DNA from: Methanotrichaceae archaeon
GTDB taxonomy: Archaea; Halobacteriota; Methanosarcinia; Methanotrichales; Methanotrichaceae
DNA length: 64,000 bases
Direction of reading: 5' to 3'
Assembly (NCBI GenBank): GCA_016927425.1
Contig: JAFGMR010000019.1
Span: forward strand, 1-64,000
The notes beneath the pieces are model-generated. The model saw only the letters and a program-made list of their open reading frames with translations, did no database searches and had not been told where the DNA came from. Positions 15,877 through 26,100 of the stretch are shown piece after piece; position 1 is the first letter of the stretch; every line of letters starts with the position of its first letter. Both the position numbers and the translations under genes were made by a program.

Positions 15877-16644
15877 ATGAACAAGGTCCTGTCAACGACA
15901 TACAAGAACTGGACCATATCCAAGAGGAACGCCTTCACACTATTCGAGCTGATATTCTGGCCTCTCGTGAGCCTTCTATCCATCGGCCTTCTCACGAGGT
16001 TCCTCGAGACCGATCAAGAGACGGTATCCTTTCTCATGGTGGGAGCGATCGGCCTGACCATTATGCAGGTCTGCCAGATCGACATCGCATACGTACTCCT
16101 CTTCGATATGTGGTCCAAGAGCATCAAGAACACATTCGTCTCCCCTGTGCGAGGCTACCACCTGGTCCTTGGAGCCCTCCTATTCGGCATGGTAAGGGGG
16201 ACGATCGTATTCGCCATATTGGTCATCTCGAGCAAAATGGCGTTCGGATTCGAGTTCCTGGCAGGCGGAACTTGGATGGTGGCCCTCTTCCTCGTGGGGA
16301 TCTACCTCGTCTCCGCTTTCATTGGGATGGTAGTGTGCATATCCATCCTCCTCTTCGGCCAGAAGGCGGACGTTGCCGCGTGGACCCTGAGCGGCCTCAT
16401 CATGCTCCTCTGCGGAATATACTATCCAGTAGATGTCCTGCCTTCATCGCTCCAGATGGTCGCGAGAATGATCCCACTGACCTATTTCCTCGAGTACTAT
16501 CGATCAGCATACGGCTTCGGCTCCCATCATATCCTCGTAGGGTTTGGGCTTGCCCTCTTCTACGTGGGCCTTGGCCTGATCGTATTTGAGATGGCGATTC
16601 ATAGAGCCCGCCGTTCAGGCATACTGCTTCGCCTCTCGGAGTAG
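15877..16644 (+). CDS. ABC-2 type exporter permease
   Basis: A 255-residue integral membrane protein with about six transmembrane segments and the ABC-2 family pattern (KNWTISKRNAFTLFELIFWP near the N-terminus and SGLIMLLCGIYYPVDVLPSS with MIPLTYFLEYYRSA near the C-terminus). It forms the channel for the ATPase encoded just upstream. The start is the ATG at 15877 behind GAGGTGAG, right after the stop of the ATPase gene. It is probably the last gene of the operon beginning at 11176; the next gene has its own TATA box. Confidence 0.92.
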   Translation: MNKVLSTTYKNWTISKRNAFTLFELIFWPLVSLLSIGLLTRFLETDQETVSFLMVGAIGLTIMQVCQIDIAYVLLFDMWSKSIKNTFVSPVRGYHLVLGALLFGMVRGTIVFAILVISSKMAFGFEFLAGGTWMVALFLVGIYLVSAFIGMVVCISILLFGQKADVAAWTLSGLIMLLCGIYYPVDVLPSSLQMVARMIPLTYFLEYYRSAYGFGSHHILVGFGLALFYVGLGLIVFEMAIHRARRSGILLRLSE

Positions 16645-16667
16645 CCCCAGATCCGCCCCCTGGATTA

Positions 16668-16680
16668 ATGTTTTAAAGTC
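16668..16680 (+). promoter_or_regulatory. TATA box for the DHPS-cofE run
   Basis: ATGTTTTAAAGTC between the ABC-2 permease stop and the next gene is a good archaeal TATA element. Initiation about 25 bases downstream falls near 16698, which is after the TTG at 16689 and before the TTG at 16710, and so decides the gene start in favour of 16710. Confidence 0.55.
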
Positions 16681-16709
16681 AACCGGCCTTGGGGCTAGAG
16701 GCGTTCGAT

Positions 16710-17933
16710 TTGACCATTGAGGGATTGCTCGGGAGGATCCATGCAGGGGATCGATACCCTGTAAGGGTAATGGCCGTGATTAACCTGGGAGAGGAGTCAT
16801 TCTACAAAGGATCGATCGCCTCACCCGACGGTCTGCTAGAGAGAGCCTGGGCTTTTCTAGACGAGGGAGCTGATATGATCGACCTGGGTGCCGTCTCCAC
16901 GGCTCCTGGATCGCCCACGATCACAATGGAGCGGGAACGAGAGAGGCTGATCCCGGCCCTCTCCCTCCTCCGGGATAATATGGATGTGGAGATCTCCGTC
17001 GATACCCAACGTTCGGACCTGGCCGATTGTGCCCTATCGAGAGGAGCATCCTGCGTAAACGACGTCTCAGGCCTGCTCGACCCAGACATGGCTTCGACCA
17101 TCGCCGATCACGACGCATCCTTGGTGATAATGGCCTCCCGAAGACGTCCCGGCGACATTCTTCGGATGAAAGAGATCATAAGCCTGCTCGAAGAGAGGCT
17201 CGACCTTGCCTGCGAGGCAGGCGTATCTCGAGATAAGATCATCGTTGACCCGGGCGTTGGCCGCTGGATCCCCGAGAAGGGATTCGAGCACGACCTTGCC
17301 ATCCTCGACGAGCTGGAGCGTCTCCGGGTGCTGGAGAGGCCGGTCCTCGCAGCCCTATCTCGAAAGTCCTTCATAGGGACGGTGCTCGACCTTCCAAGCC
17401 CCGCCGATCGCCTCGCCGGATCGCTCGCTGCAGCGGCCATAGCCGTCTATAATGGAGCCCATATACTGCGAACCCACGACGTCGCAAGAAGCCTCGATGC
17501 CATAACCCTTGCAAGGGCGGTTCGAGGAAGGCCTGCTACAGCGAGACGACCGGGCATCGAGGTGGAGGTTCTCGAGCGCTCCGGCCACAGGGATGATATG
17601 GAGTGCAGGCTTAAGGGAGTTGGCGCGGGAGAGGGCGCCCTCGTCCACCTGGGGGTCAAGGGCTCATTTCGATTGATCTCCTTAAGGGGGATCAGCTCCA
17701 TGGAGGCCTTGATCATAAAACAGGAGATGCTCGCCCGAGGAGGCGATGCCGCCATCTCCCGAGAGGCGCTTCGCTGTTCGAAACGACCGCAGACCGTGCT
17801 GATCATGGGGACGCTTGCCCAGATAATGGGCCTCTCCAAGAAGTTAAGGCTCCAGCCTTTCGACCTTCCGGTCGTGGCCGAGGCCCTGGAGGAGGCCCTC
17901 GATGTGGACGAGGATGTGCAACGTTACAGGTGA
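16710..17933 (+). CDS. Archaeal dihydropteroate-synthase-like protein
   Basis: About 407 residues. The N-terminal two thirds is a TIM-barrel pterin-binding domain of the dihydropteroate synthase family: VMAVINLGEESFYKG, GADMIDLGAVSTAPGS (normally GGESTRPG), VEISVDTQRSDLA, GASCVNDVSG, IIVDPGVGRW and LAALSRKSFIGTVL are in the right order. The C-terminal ~130 residues (from about GIEVEVLERSG) are an added domain typical of the methanogen version. The family is linked to tetrahydromethanopterin synthesis, but the exact archaeal reaction is not settled for all members. The pterin loop variants suggest a substrate other than folate-type pABA. Start TTG 16710 is preferred over TTG 16689 from promoter position. 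Seven bases separate it from the CofE fusion gene. Confidence 0.85.
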   Translation: MTIEGLLGRIHAGDRYPVRVMAVINLGEESFYKGSIASPDGLLERAWAFLDEGADMIDLGAVSTAPGSPTITMERERERLIPALSLLRDNMDVEISVDTQRSDLADCALSRGASCVNDVSGLLDPDMASTIADHDASLVIMASRRRPGDILRMKEIISLLEERLDLACEAGVSRDKIIVDPGVGRWIPEKGFEHDLAILDELERLRVLERPVLAALSRKSFIGTVLDLPSPADRLAGSLAAAAIAVYNGAHILRTHDVARSLDAITLARAVRGRPATARRPGIEVEVLERSGHRDDMECRLKGVGAGEGALVHLGVKGSFRLISLRGISSMEALIIKQEMLARGGDAAISREALRCSKRPQTVLIMGTLAQIMGLSKKLRLQPFDLPVVAEALEEALDVDEDVQRYR

Positions 17934-17939
17934 GAAGAG

Positions 17940-19136
17940 TTGGAAGTCATCGGGATAAAGACCGACCTCGTGGGGGTAGGAGAGGACCTCGTTGAGGCAC
18001 TGCAAAATGGCATGCAAAGAGCGGGCCTCTGCCTCATGGATGGCGATATCCTCGTCGTCTCTGAGAGCGTGATTGCTACATGGGAGGGCCGGGTCATCGA
18101 CCTCGATACAGTTGAGCCGGACGAGAGGGCACGCGCCTTGGCCGACCACTATGGGAAGGATCCGCGGGAGATGGCCCTGATAATAAAGGAGTCGGACTCC
18201 ATAGTAGGCGGAATCCCGGGCGTTGTGCTTACGCTGAATGACGGATTTCTCTATCCGAACGCCGGGATAGACCACTCCAACGCCCCGCCCGGCCACGTCA
18301 TACTCTTTCCAAAGGACTCTTCGATCTCGGCGAAGATCCTAAGGGAGAAGCTCTCCTCTGGAAGGCGAATAGGGGTGATCGTAGGCGATAGCCGCACCCA
18401 TCCCCTCCGCCTGGGCTGCGTCGGAGTGGCCCTCGCCTGCCAGGGGATCTCGCCTGTGGAGGACGCCAGAGGTCAAGACGACCTCTACGGCAGAAAGCTG
18501 ATGATCACGCGAAAAGCCGTCGCAGACAATCTTGTCTCAGCGGCCCAGGTGGTGATGGGAGAGGGAGACGAGGGAATCCCAGCGGTGATCATCCGCAACT
18601 CCCCGGTTGAGGTGATCGAAGGCGACGACGAGGCGCTCTTCAGCATGCCGAGGATCGCGCCACACGATTGCATGTACATCGGTGCCTTGACGGGGGGCCT
18701 TCGCCCCTATGCAGGCGGCTACGATTGGTTGATCGCCCTTGCAAAGGAGGCGATCGTTAACGCCTACGCTCCATACTCCGGGTTCAAGGTGGGAGCCGCG
18801 ATCCTTGCCGCAAGCGGCAGGGTATACTCGGCAGGAAACGTGGAGAACGCCTCCCACGGGGCAGGCCTCTGCGCAGAGCGGGCAGCGCTTGCCAAGGCCA
18901 TCTCAGCCGGGGAGAGGGAGATATCGGCCCTCGCCGTCGTTGGCGACACACCAGACCCCATAACCCCCTGCGGCATCTGCAGGCAGATGCTGGTCGAAAT
19001 GGGCGAGGATATACTGGTGATAATGGCCAACCTTGGGGGGAAGGCGGCCGTGGCAACGGCAGGAGAGCTCTTGCCAAATCCCTTCATAGGACAATCGATG
19101 GCAAAGGAATCAGATGGGGATAGCCTTATATCATAG
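17940..19136 (+). CDS. Fusion of F420 gamma-glutamyl ligase (CofE) and cytidine deaminase
   Basis: A 398-residue two-domain protein. Residues 1-245 are coenzyme F420-0:L-glutamate ligase (CofE), the GTP-dependent enzyme that adds glutamates to F420; ILVVSESVIATWEGR, GGIPGVVLTLNDGFLYPNAG and VIVGDSRTHPLRLGCVGVAL are family hallmarks. Residues about 262-390 are a tetrameric-type cytidine deaminase with AYAPYSGFKVGAA, ENASHGAGLCAERAA (zinc Cys311, catalytic Glu313) and TPCGICRQML (zinc Cys344, Cys347). Both active sites look complete. The two activities have no obvious metabolic link, although both meet at guanine/pyrimidine nucleotide pools. Start is a TTG after GAGAAGAG. The reading frame is continuous across the junction, so this is a real fusion unless the sequence has an error. 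Confidence 0.93.
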   Translation: MEVIGIKTDLVGVGEDLVEALQNGMQRAGLCLMDGDILVVSESVIATWEGRVIDLDTVEPDERARALADHYGKDPREMALIIKESDSIVGGIPGVVLTLNDGFLYPNAGIDHSNAPPGHVILFPKDSSISAKILREKLSSGRRIGVIVGDSRTHPLRLGCVGVALACQGISPVEDARGQDDLYGRKLMITRKAVADNLVSAAQVVMGEGDEGIPAVIIRNSPVEVIEGDDEALFSMPRIAPHDCMYIGALTGGLRPYAGGYDWLIALAKEAIVNAYAPYSGFKVGAAILAASGRVYSAGNVENASHGAGLCAERAALAKAISAGEREISALAVVGDTPDPITPCGICRQMLVEMGEDILVIMANLGGKAAVATAGELLPNPFIGQSMAKESDGDSLIS

Positions 19137-19145
19137 GGCCCAGGG

Positions 19146-21131
19146 GTGGTTGGGCTTCCGGATAAGATGAAGATAGAGGTCTTGCTGCGGGCTTTTGGCT
19201 CGCTCATGAGGATCCTCGGACTGCTTATGCTGGTCCCTGGAATCGTAGCTGCCTATTATGGGGAGATCAGCGGGGTTATCTCCTTTGGCCTAACCGCCTT
19301 GATTACCCTTGGTGCCGGCTCGGCCCTGAGGAGCCTCGGCCCCGATGAGGAGATGGGCAATAGAGAGGCGTTCGCCCTGGTGGCCCTGGGCTGGATGGGG
19401 GCAGCGCTCTTCGGCGCGCTCCCCTATCTATTCCTGGGAATTTCACCTGTCGATGCCCTCTTCGAGTCCATGTCAGGGTTCACAACAACCGGCGCCTCCA
19501 TAATGACGGAGTCCTGCGACGGCTACTGGATCATCAATCGGACGCTGGCCGAAGGGAGCATTGCCTACGGCCTTGCGCGATCGCTTCCCCATTACGTACT
19601 TCCCCAGGCGGGCCTCTCCGGCAACATCACGCTTGCGATGGCATCGAACCTGACGCAGAACCTGACCTGCAACGCTACAGGACACCTGGCCTGGGCGAAC
19701 AACAGCACGCTTCCAGCCATACTGCCGTATCTGACCATCAAGGGGACGATCAAGGGGCTCTTATTCTGGCGATCGCTCTCGCAGTGGCTAGGTGGAATGG
19801 GGATCATCCTCCTCTTCATCGCGATACTGCCAAAGTTGGGCGTGGCAGGCCGGCAGCTCTTCAAGGCCGAGGTGCCTGGGCCTGAGAAGGACTCCCTCAC
19901 CCCCCGAGTCAGGGAGACTGCAAAGATCCTCTGGGGGGTCTATGTTGTTCTTACAGCGATCGAGGTCGTCTTGCTCTGGCTTGCTGGGATTGGGCTCTAC
20001 GATGCCCTATGCAATTCGTTTGCCTCCATGGCAACAGGGGGATTCTCGCCGCGAGCATTGAGCATAGCCCATTACCAAAGCCCCCTGATCGACTGGATAA
20101 TAATTATCTTCATCTTCCTCGCCGGCGCAAACTTCGCCCTCCACTACCGAACGATACACACGGATCGCAGAAGCCTGATCCGGGACCGGGAGTTTCGGAT
20201 CTATGCCATGATCATTTTGATCGCAACGATCGTCCTTATCGTTGCAGGCGGCATGGGCGCGATATACCTGGGGGATGGAAGGGATGCGAGCAACATAAAC
20301 CTCGTCTGCGTCAACCTATCGGGTGCGGACCTGACCGACCTTGGCAGCGGCGATTACTTCAAGGAGTACAACGTAAGCAGGATAGGGAACTTGAGCCTGA
20401 TCCAGGCCAACCTGAGCAACCTTACCGCATGCGACGTCAGCCTCCCGATGGTATCCCTTCGAGGCGTCAACCTCACCGGGTATAGGATACGCGGTGGCGA
20501 TATCGTGGGAGGAGAGCTCCACGGAGGCCGGCTAGAGAGGGGAAGCCCCTACTGGGAGATGGGCGGGAGATTCAGGTTCGCCATATTCCAGGTGGTCTCC
20601 ATCATGACCACGACCGGCTTTGCCACCGCAGACTTCGACGGCTGGTCGACCGCGGCCAAGGCAACGCTGCTCTTGCTCATGTTCATAGGAGCCTGCGCTG
20701 GGTCGACCGGCGGGGCGATAAAGGTCGTAAGGGTACTCCTCGCGATCAAGTACGCCCATAGAGAGCTGCTTCGCGCAATCCATCCAACCGCGATCATCCC
20801 CATAAAGCTCGGCGAGAGCCCGGTCAAGGAGGAGATACTGCACTCGAGCCTCGTCTTCTTCGCGCTCTATCTGCTGATCTTCGCCGCAGCCTCGCTGCTG
20901 CTGGCGGTAGTCACCTCGCTCGACGGATCGATGGATCTCGTCACCGTCGCCTCGGCGGTGGCAACCACATTGGGGAACGTCGGGCCTGGCTTTGGCATGG
21001 TAGGTCCAACGCTGAGCTTCGCAGAGCTTCACCCATTGGGCAAGATGATCCTCCTGCTCTGCATGTGGATCGGACGGCTGGAGATAATAACAGCACTCCT
21101 GATCTTCATTCCCGATTTCTGGGAGAGGTAA
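19146..21131 (+). CDS. TrkH-type potassium transporter with extracytoplasmic insertions
   Basis: A 661-residue TrkH/KtrB superfamily K+ channel subunit. The four pore loops are recognisable: ESMSGFTTTGAS (~107-118), SFASMATGGFSP (~291-302), SIMTTTGFATADFD (~485-498) and AVATTLGNVGPGFG near the C-terminus. Two insertions stand out. Residues ~120-200 after the first pore loop are rich in NxS/T sites (NLTQNLTCNATG, NNSTLP). Residues ~376-474 before the third loop are pentapeptide-like (LSGADLTDLG, LIQANLSNLT, GVNLTG, GGELHGGRLERG). Both should lie outside the membrane. The regulatory TrkA partner is not encoded nearby. Start GTG 19146; ATG 19167 (MKIEVLLRAFG) is an equally good alternative. Confidence 0.93.
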   Translation: MVGLPDKMKIEVLLRAFGSLMRILGLLMLVPGIVAAYYGEISGVISFGLTALITLGAGSALRSLGPDEEMGNREAFALVALGWMGAALFGALPYLFLGISPVDALFESMSGFTTTGASIMTESCDGYWIINRTLAEGSIAYGLARSLPHYVLPQAGLSGNITLAMASNLTQNLTCNATGHLAWANNSTLPAILPYLTIKGTIKGLLFWRSLSQWLGGMGIILLFIAILPKLGVAGRQLFKAEVPGPEKDSLTPRVRETAKILWGVYVVLTAIEVVLLWLAGIGLYDALCNSFASMATGGFSPRALSIAHYQSPLIDWIIIIFIFLAGANFALHYRTIHTDRRSLIRDREFRIYAMIILIATIVLIVAGGMGAIYLGDGRDASNINLVCVNLSGADLTDLGSGDYFKEYNVSRIGNLSLIQANLSNLTACDVSLPMVSLRGVNLTGYRIRGGDIVGGELHGGRLERGSPYWEMGGRFRFAIFQVVSIMTTTGFATADFDGWSTAAKATLLLLMFIGACAGSTGGAIKVVRVLLAIKYAHRELLRAIHPTAIIPIKLGESPVKEEILHSSLVFFALYLLIFAAASLLLAVVTSLDGSMDLVTVASAVATTLGNVGPGFGMVGPTLSFAELHPLGKMILLLCMWIGRLEIITALLIFIPDFWER

Positions 21132-21180
21132 GCGCCACATTGCGATGGCTTTTTTGCTCATCGATCGACTCAGATGAGAT

Positions 21181-21999
21181 ATGATCCGACTGGTGACGAT
21201 CTCGGAGAACTCCGTCATGCCCAAGGGAGGCCTTCTCGGAGAGCACGGCCTCTCCATATACATAGAGTGGGATGGCTTCAAGCTGCTTTTCGACACCGGT
21301 CAGGGCCGATCCGCCGCCCATAACGCCTCTGCCCTGGGGCTTGACCTCTGCGGGACGCCGATCGCCCTGAGTCATGGCCACTACGACCATACGGGAGGCC
21401 TTGCGTCCCTGCTGAAGATGACCGGCCCTGTTGACGTCTTTGGCCATCCTGATATATTCGCAGCCAAGTATCGAAGGGACGGGAGCTTCATCGGCATTCC
21501 CTGGACTCGCGAATATCTCGAGTCGGCAGGGGCGTTTTTCGCCCTCTCAAAGGATCCTCGAGAGCTTGCCCCTGGGATATGGCTCAGCGGGGAGATACCA
21601 CGCCTGGAGGCTTGCGAAGAGCCCCTCGGAGAGCTGATGGCCAGATCCGATGACGGAACTATCGCTAGGGACCCCTTCCACGACGACCAGGCCCTCATAC
21701 TGGAGACCTCCAATGGACTTTTGGTGGTCCTCGGGTGCGCCCATAGCGGCCTCATCAATACGATCGAGCATGCGCGCCGCATAACGGGAGAGGATCGGCT
21801 CTACGGAGTCATTGGAGGGACGCATCTTGCTATGGCAGATGAGGATCGCCTGGAGAGGACGTTCGAAGCCTTGCAGAGCATGCGACCTACCCTCCTCGCT
21901 CCTTGCCACTGCACAGGACCTGAGGCCTCGTGCACACTTCGACAGCGGTTCAAGGACCAGTTCGTATTTAACCAGGCGGGCCTGACCTTGGAGATATGA
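21181..21999 (+). CDS. MBL-fold metallo-hydrolase, COG1237 type
   Basis: A 272-residue metallo-beta-lactamase-fold protein. It has LSHGHYDHTGGL (the HxHxDH metal site in variant form), an acidic/His region near LVVLGCAHSGLINT and a C-terminal LLAPCHCTGPEA. These are typical of COG1237, which is often annotated as related to ribofuranosylaminobenzene-5'-phosphate synthase, but the true substrate of most members is not known. The N-terminus (ITISENSV-like IRLVTISENSVMPKGG LLGEHGLSI with spacing) fits the same group. The ATG start is 49 bases after the TrkH stop, and the 3' end overlaps the LarC start at ATGA, so the two are probably co-translated. Confidence 0.9.
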   Translation: MIRLVTISENSVMPKGGLLGEHGLSIYIEWDGFKLLFDTGQGRSAAHNASALGLDLCGTPIALSHGHYDHTGGLASLLKMTGPVDVFGHPDIFAAKYRRDGSFIGIPWTREYLESAGAFFALSKDPRELAPGIWLSGEIPRLEACEEPLGELMARSDDGTIARDPFHDDQALILETSNGLLVVLGCAHSGLINTIEHARRITGEDRLYGVIGGTHLAMADEDRLERTFEALQSMRPTLLAPCHCTGPEASCTLRQRFKDQFVFNQAGLTLEI

Positions 22000-23174
22000 G
22001 GGCGCTCATATTCGATCCCTTCTGTGGAGCCTCCGGGGATATGATCATGGCAACGCTGCTCGACCTAGGCGCCGATGCCGGCGTCGTCGTCGAGGCGGTG
22101 GAGTCGGTGGGCTGCAGCCTGGATATAAGGACCGATGTTCGAGGCCATATCGAGGCCACAAGGGCGGCTGTCTCATCCGACGGCCGCTTCAAATCCCTTG
22201 AGGAAGGACGATTCATCCTCGAAGCCTCGACCCTCGCAGGGCCTGCCCTGGAGAAGGCCCAGAGGACCTTGGAAATCCTCGCCGAGGCGGAGGGCCGCGT
22301 GCACGGGGTTCCGAGAACGCAGGCCCGCTTTCATGAGATCGGGGCCTTGGACGCGCTTGCGGATATCGCCGGTTGCTTCGCTGCCCTGGAGAGCCTCGCT
22401 CCAGAGGTCGTCTTGTCCCTGCCTCCATCCGTTGGAGGGGGGACTGTTAGATCCGTTCACGGGCTCATACCAGTTCCAGCTCCAGCAACGCTTGAGGTGC
22501 TCCGAACCCGGGATATGCCCTGGAAGGGAGGTCCCCTGGACCAGGAGCTCCTTACGCCAACGGGCGCATCCATTCTCGCAATCGCCGTCGACCGATTCAT
22601 CGATTTGCTCCCGCGAGAGCGTTCTTATGCGGTCGGCTACGGCGCAGGATCCAAGGATCTGGAGATTCCAAACGTGCTGCGCGGATCTATTGCAGACGTC
22701 CATCCACACGCGGCGCGCGATCGAGTTGTATTGCTCGAGACGAACCTGGACGACGTAACCGGAGAGGTCCTGGGCAATCTGATCGATCAACTCATGGAAG
22801 ATGGAGCGCTCGATGTCACCATCATCCCCGCCTTGATGAAGAAGGGGCGAAGCGGAAACATCGTAAGCGTAGTCTGCAGGGAAGAGGATCAAGACCGCCT
22901 AACAATGCGAATGATGACCGAGACCGGATCCTTGGGAGTGAGGACCATTCCAACAGTCCACAGGCTTGTGGCAACCCGGGATACCGAGTGCGTGGAGGTG
23001 GATATAGGGGGCGCCCTCTACAGGGCCGAGGTGAAGGTCAGCCGACTGGCGGGTGAGCTGCTCAACATCAAGCCGGAGTTCGAGGACTGTCGCCGCATTG
23101 CAATGGAGACCGGTCTGCCGCTTAGGTCGATCATGAGGCTGGTCGGCGAGGTCGGCTGGCGATCCAAACGTTAG
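21996..23174 (+). CDS. larC: LarC-type nickel insertion protein (DUF111)
   Basis: A 392-residue protein of the LarC family, which uses CTP to insert nickel into the pincer cofactor of lactate racemase-type enzymes. The N-terminal FDPFCGASGDMIMATLLDLG, FHEIGALDALADI, TPTGASIL and LLETNLDDVTGEVLGNL segments match the family, and the C-terminal domain (ALMKKGRSGNIVSVVC) is complete. LarA, LarB and LarE are not in the window, which is common in archaea; the nickel-pincer enzyme served must be elsewhere. The start overlaps the MBL gene stop. The last four bases overlap the end of the convergent histidine kinase gene. Confidence 0.92.
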   Translation: MRALIFDPFCGASGDMIMATLLDLGADAGVVVEAVESVGCSLDIRTDVRGHIEATRAAVSSDGRFKSLEEGRFILEASTLAGPALEKAQRTLEILAEAEGRVHGVPRTQARFHEIGALDALADIAGCFAALESLAPEVVLSLPPSVGGGTVRSVHGLIPVPAPATLEVLRTRDMPWKGGPLDQELLTPTGASILAIAVDRFIDLLPRERSYAVGYGAGSKDLEIPNVLRGSIADVHPHAARDRVVLLETNLDDVTGEVLGNLIDQLMEDGALDVTIIPALMKKGRSGNIVSVVCREEDQDRLTMRMMTETGSLGVRTIPTVHRLVATRDTECVEVDIGGALYRAEVKVSRLAGELLNIKPEFEDCRRIAMETGLPLRSIMRLVGEVGWRSKR

Positions 23175-26100
23175 AGCTGGCGGCAGCCGAAGCGATCGAG
23201 CGTCCTAGATAATGCCTTCATCCTGATGGGCTTGCTGATGAAATCGTCCATTCCTGAACGCAGACATTCCTCGCGGTCCCCCTCCATCACATGGGCGGTC
23301 ATCGCAATGATCCAGTGATCCCGTCCCCATCTCTCCCTTATCCTACGGGTGGCCTCAAGCCCGTCCATCTCGGGCATCTGAATGTCCATCAGTATGACCT
23401 GGTAGCTCTGCCCTTCCAGGGCGGAGATCGCCTCTTCTCCGTTTGCGGCCACATCTGCCTCGTGGCCCATGCGCTTGAGCATTATAAGCGCCACCTTCTG
23501 GTTCACCAGGTTATCCTCTACGAGGAGGATGTGCAAACGAGATGCCGTGCTCGAAGCCCCTTTGAGGTCGGGCGCCGGGCAAAAGACAGGAGCCTCTGCC
23601 GAGTCTGCCTCCATCGTGAAGTGGAAGGTGCTCCCAGTTCCAGGAAGGCTTTCGACCCATATCCTTCCACCCATCATCTCCACGAGCCTCTTGCTTATGG
23701 CAAGGCCAAGGCCGGTTCCCCCATATCGGCGGGTGATGGAGGAGTCCACCTGGCTGAACGATTGAAAGAGAACCGACAATCGGCTCATCGGTATGCCTAT
23801 TCCCGTATCCATCACGGCGAAATGAAGACAATGGGCCTTGCCTAGCGTGGGCGAGGAGGAGACGGTCAACGCGACCTCGCCGGCATCGGTGAACTTGACG
23901 GCGTTTCCGAGGAGGTTTACCAGCACCTGGCGCAGACGGCCGAAGTCGCCCATCACGTACTTCGGGACGTCGTCTGCAATCGTTGACGTGAGCTGTATCC
24001 CTTTCTCCAACGCTGAAGCCGCCACGAGATCCATGGAGGTCTCCAGGCATTCCCGCAAAGAGAAGGGGGCCTCTTGGAGGAGCAACCGGCCGCTCTCCAT
24101 CTTGGAGAAGTCGAGTATATCGTTTATCACTGAGAGAAGGGCTTCGCTGCTCTTTCGAATCGTCTCGACGTAGTCCCTCTGCTCAGGTGCGATCTTCATC
24201 TCCAGCAGGAGATCGGTCATGCCGATGACGGCATTGAGCGGTGTGCGGATCTCATGGCTCATATTCGCCAGGAACTCCGACTTGGCCGCTGTCGCCGCCT
24301 CGGCCGCCTCCTTTGCCCGACGGAGCTCCAACTCGGATTGGAAACGGATGATAGCGCCGCCGATGGCTGAAGCGGCGGAGAGGAGGATCGACGTCTCATA
24401 CTCCTCCCAGGCCCTTTCTGCGCTGCAATCCTGGAGCGCCAGAAATCCCCAACGTCCCCTCTCTGTGATGATGGGAAGCATCAATATGGATACCACATTC
24501 GATTGGAGTAGATAATCCCCCTCCTCGACCGGAAGGTCCTTCACAATCCCTTGTATGGGCCTTCCGGAGGAGAAGGCTGCATGCCATCGAGATAGATATG
24601 GCTCATAGGAGAGCTTGCGCAGGTTCGATGAATCCATGATCGACGCGATGCCCTTTGCGGTCCACTCGAACTCGATCTGCGCCTGGAGATCTCCTTTGTG
24701 GGAGAGGTCGTCTCGAAAGATCAAGACCCGATCGACGCTGGAGACGAGCCCCATCATCTCCATCGACCGATGAATCGCAGACTCGAAGTTCTTTCCCGTA
24801 AGAAGTATCTTCGTCGCCATGGCAACGCCGCTAAGCAGGATGTCCCTTTTGCGCAGGGATTCCTCCATCTTCTTTCTCTCGCTGATGTCGATTGCAACAG
24901 CCATTCCCCCGTAGAGACCTCCGTTCTCATCGAGGAGAGGATAGATGTTCAGAAGGGCAGGGAATCGCTCTCCCGAACTGCGAACGAGGATCGTCTCCTG
25001 GGAGATTCCCCGATCATCGAGGGACTTGCGGACTATGGGTTCGCGGTTGGCATCCTCGGGATCGTCGAGGATAGTTACCGGCCTGCCTATAATCTCCTCC
25101 CTCTTGTATCCGAATATGGTCTCCGCACCGGGGCTGAACTCCACAACCCGAGGGGGGCTTTGGATGTCGGAGATGACGAGGGCTACGTCCCTTGCCGCCT
25201 CGAAGACGCCCCTCAGCCGCTCCTCCCTCTCCCGAAGGGCAATCTCCGCCAGATATCTCTGGGTCACATCCTCGAAGGTGACCAGGTAATCCCCGGTTTC
25301 CAGCCGGACAGATATCACATTCACCATCTTGTCCTGGCCGTCGCTACATCGAAGGGGGAAGAGCCTTGCTTTCCGCTCTCCCGATGACATGTCACGGAAG
25401 TCGTCGACCCAGTTGGAGATGGCCTCTCTGCGGCGTTTCGAATCCGGAAATGCCAATCTAAACCAGCTTTTTCCATCGGGTATATGCCCAAGGTCGTAGC
25501 CGAAGATCTCCTCGAACTTGGGGTTGACGTGCTGCCAGCGACCCTTCTCATCTATCAGGGCAAGGCCGAAGGGAGAGCTCTCGGTGAGCGTCTGGAACTT
25601 CATTCGCTCCTCCCTGAGTGCGATCTCGTCGAGATAGCGCTCGGTGACGTCTCTCAGTATCCCCTGCAGCCCCTTTATCACTCCGCCTTCCATGATTGGG
25701 GATATGTTGACCTCCAGATGGACGCTCGATCCATCCGGCCGGCGCAACATCAACCTCAAGCCCTCCGTCCTCTCGCCGCTCAAGCCCTTATGGAAGGCCT
25801 CCCTCGCAACAGAGAGGTCGGCCTCATTTAGGATGGACTTGACCGGCCTATAGAGGAGGGATCTCGCCTTCAAGCCGGTCAGCCTCTCGACCGCTGGGGA
25901 GGCATAAGTTATACGGCCGAGCGAGTCGGCGGTTATTATGCCATCTATGCTCCTCTCGGCGATTCCCCTAAACCTCTCCTCAGATATTGCGAGCCGAGAG
26001 GTTGTCCCCCAATATTCCGCAAGCTTCCCAAGCCTGCCTTGGATGGAGGAATCGCCTCTGCGAAAATAGAAATTCTCCATAACCGCATTACCCATCACGA

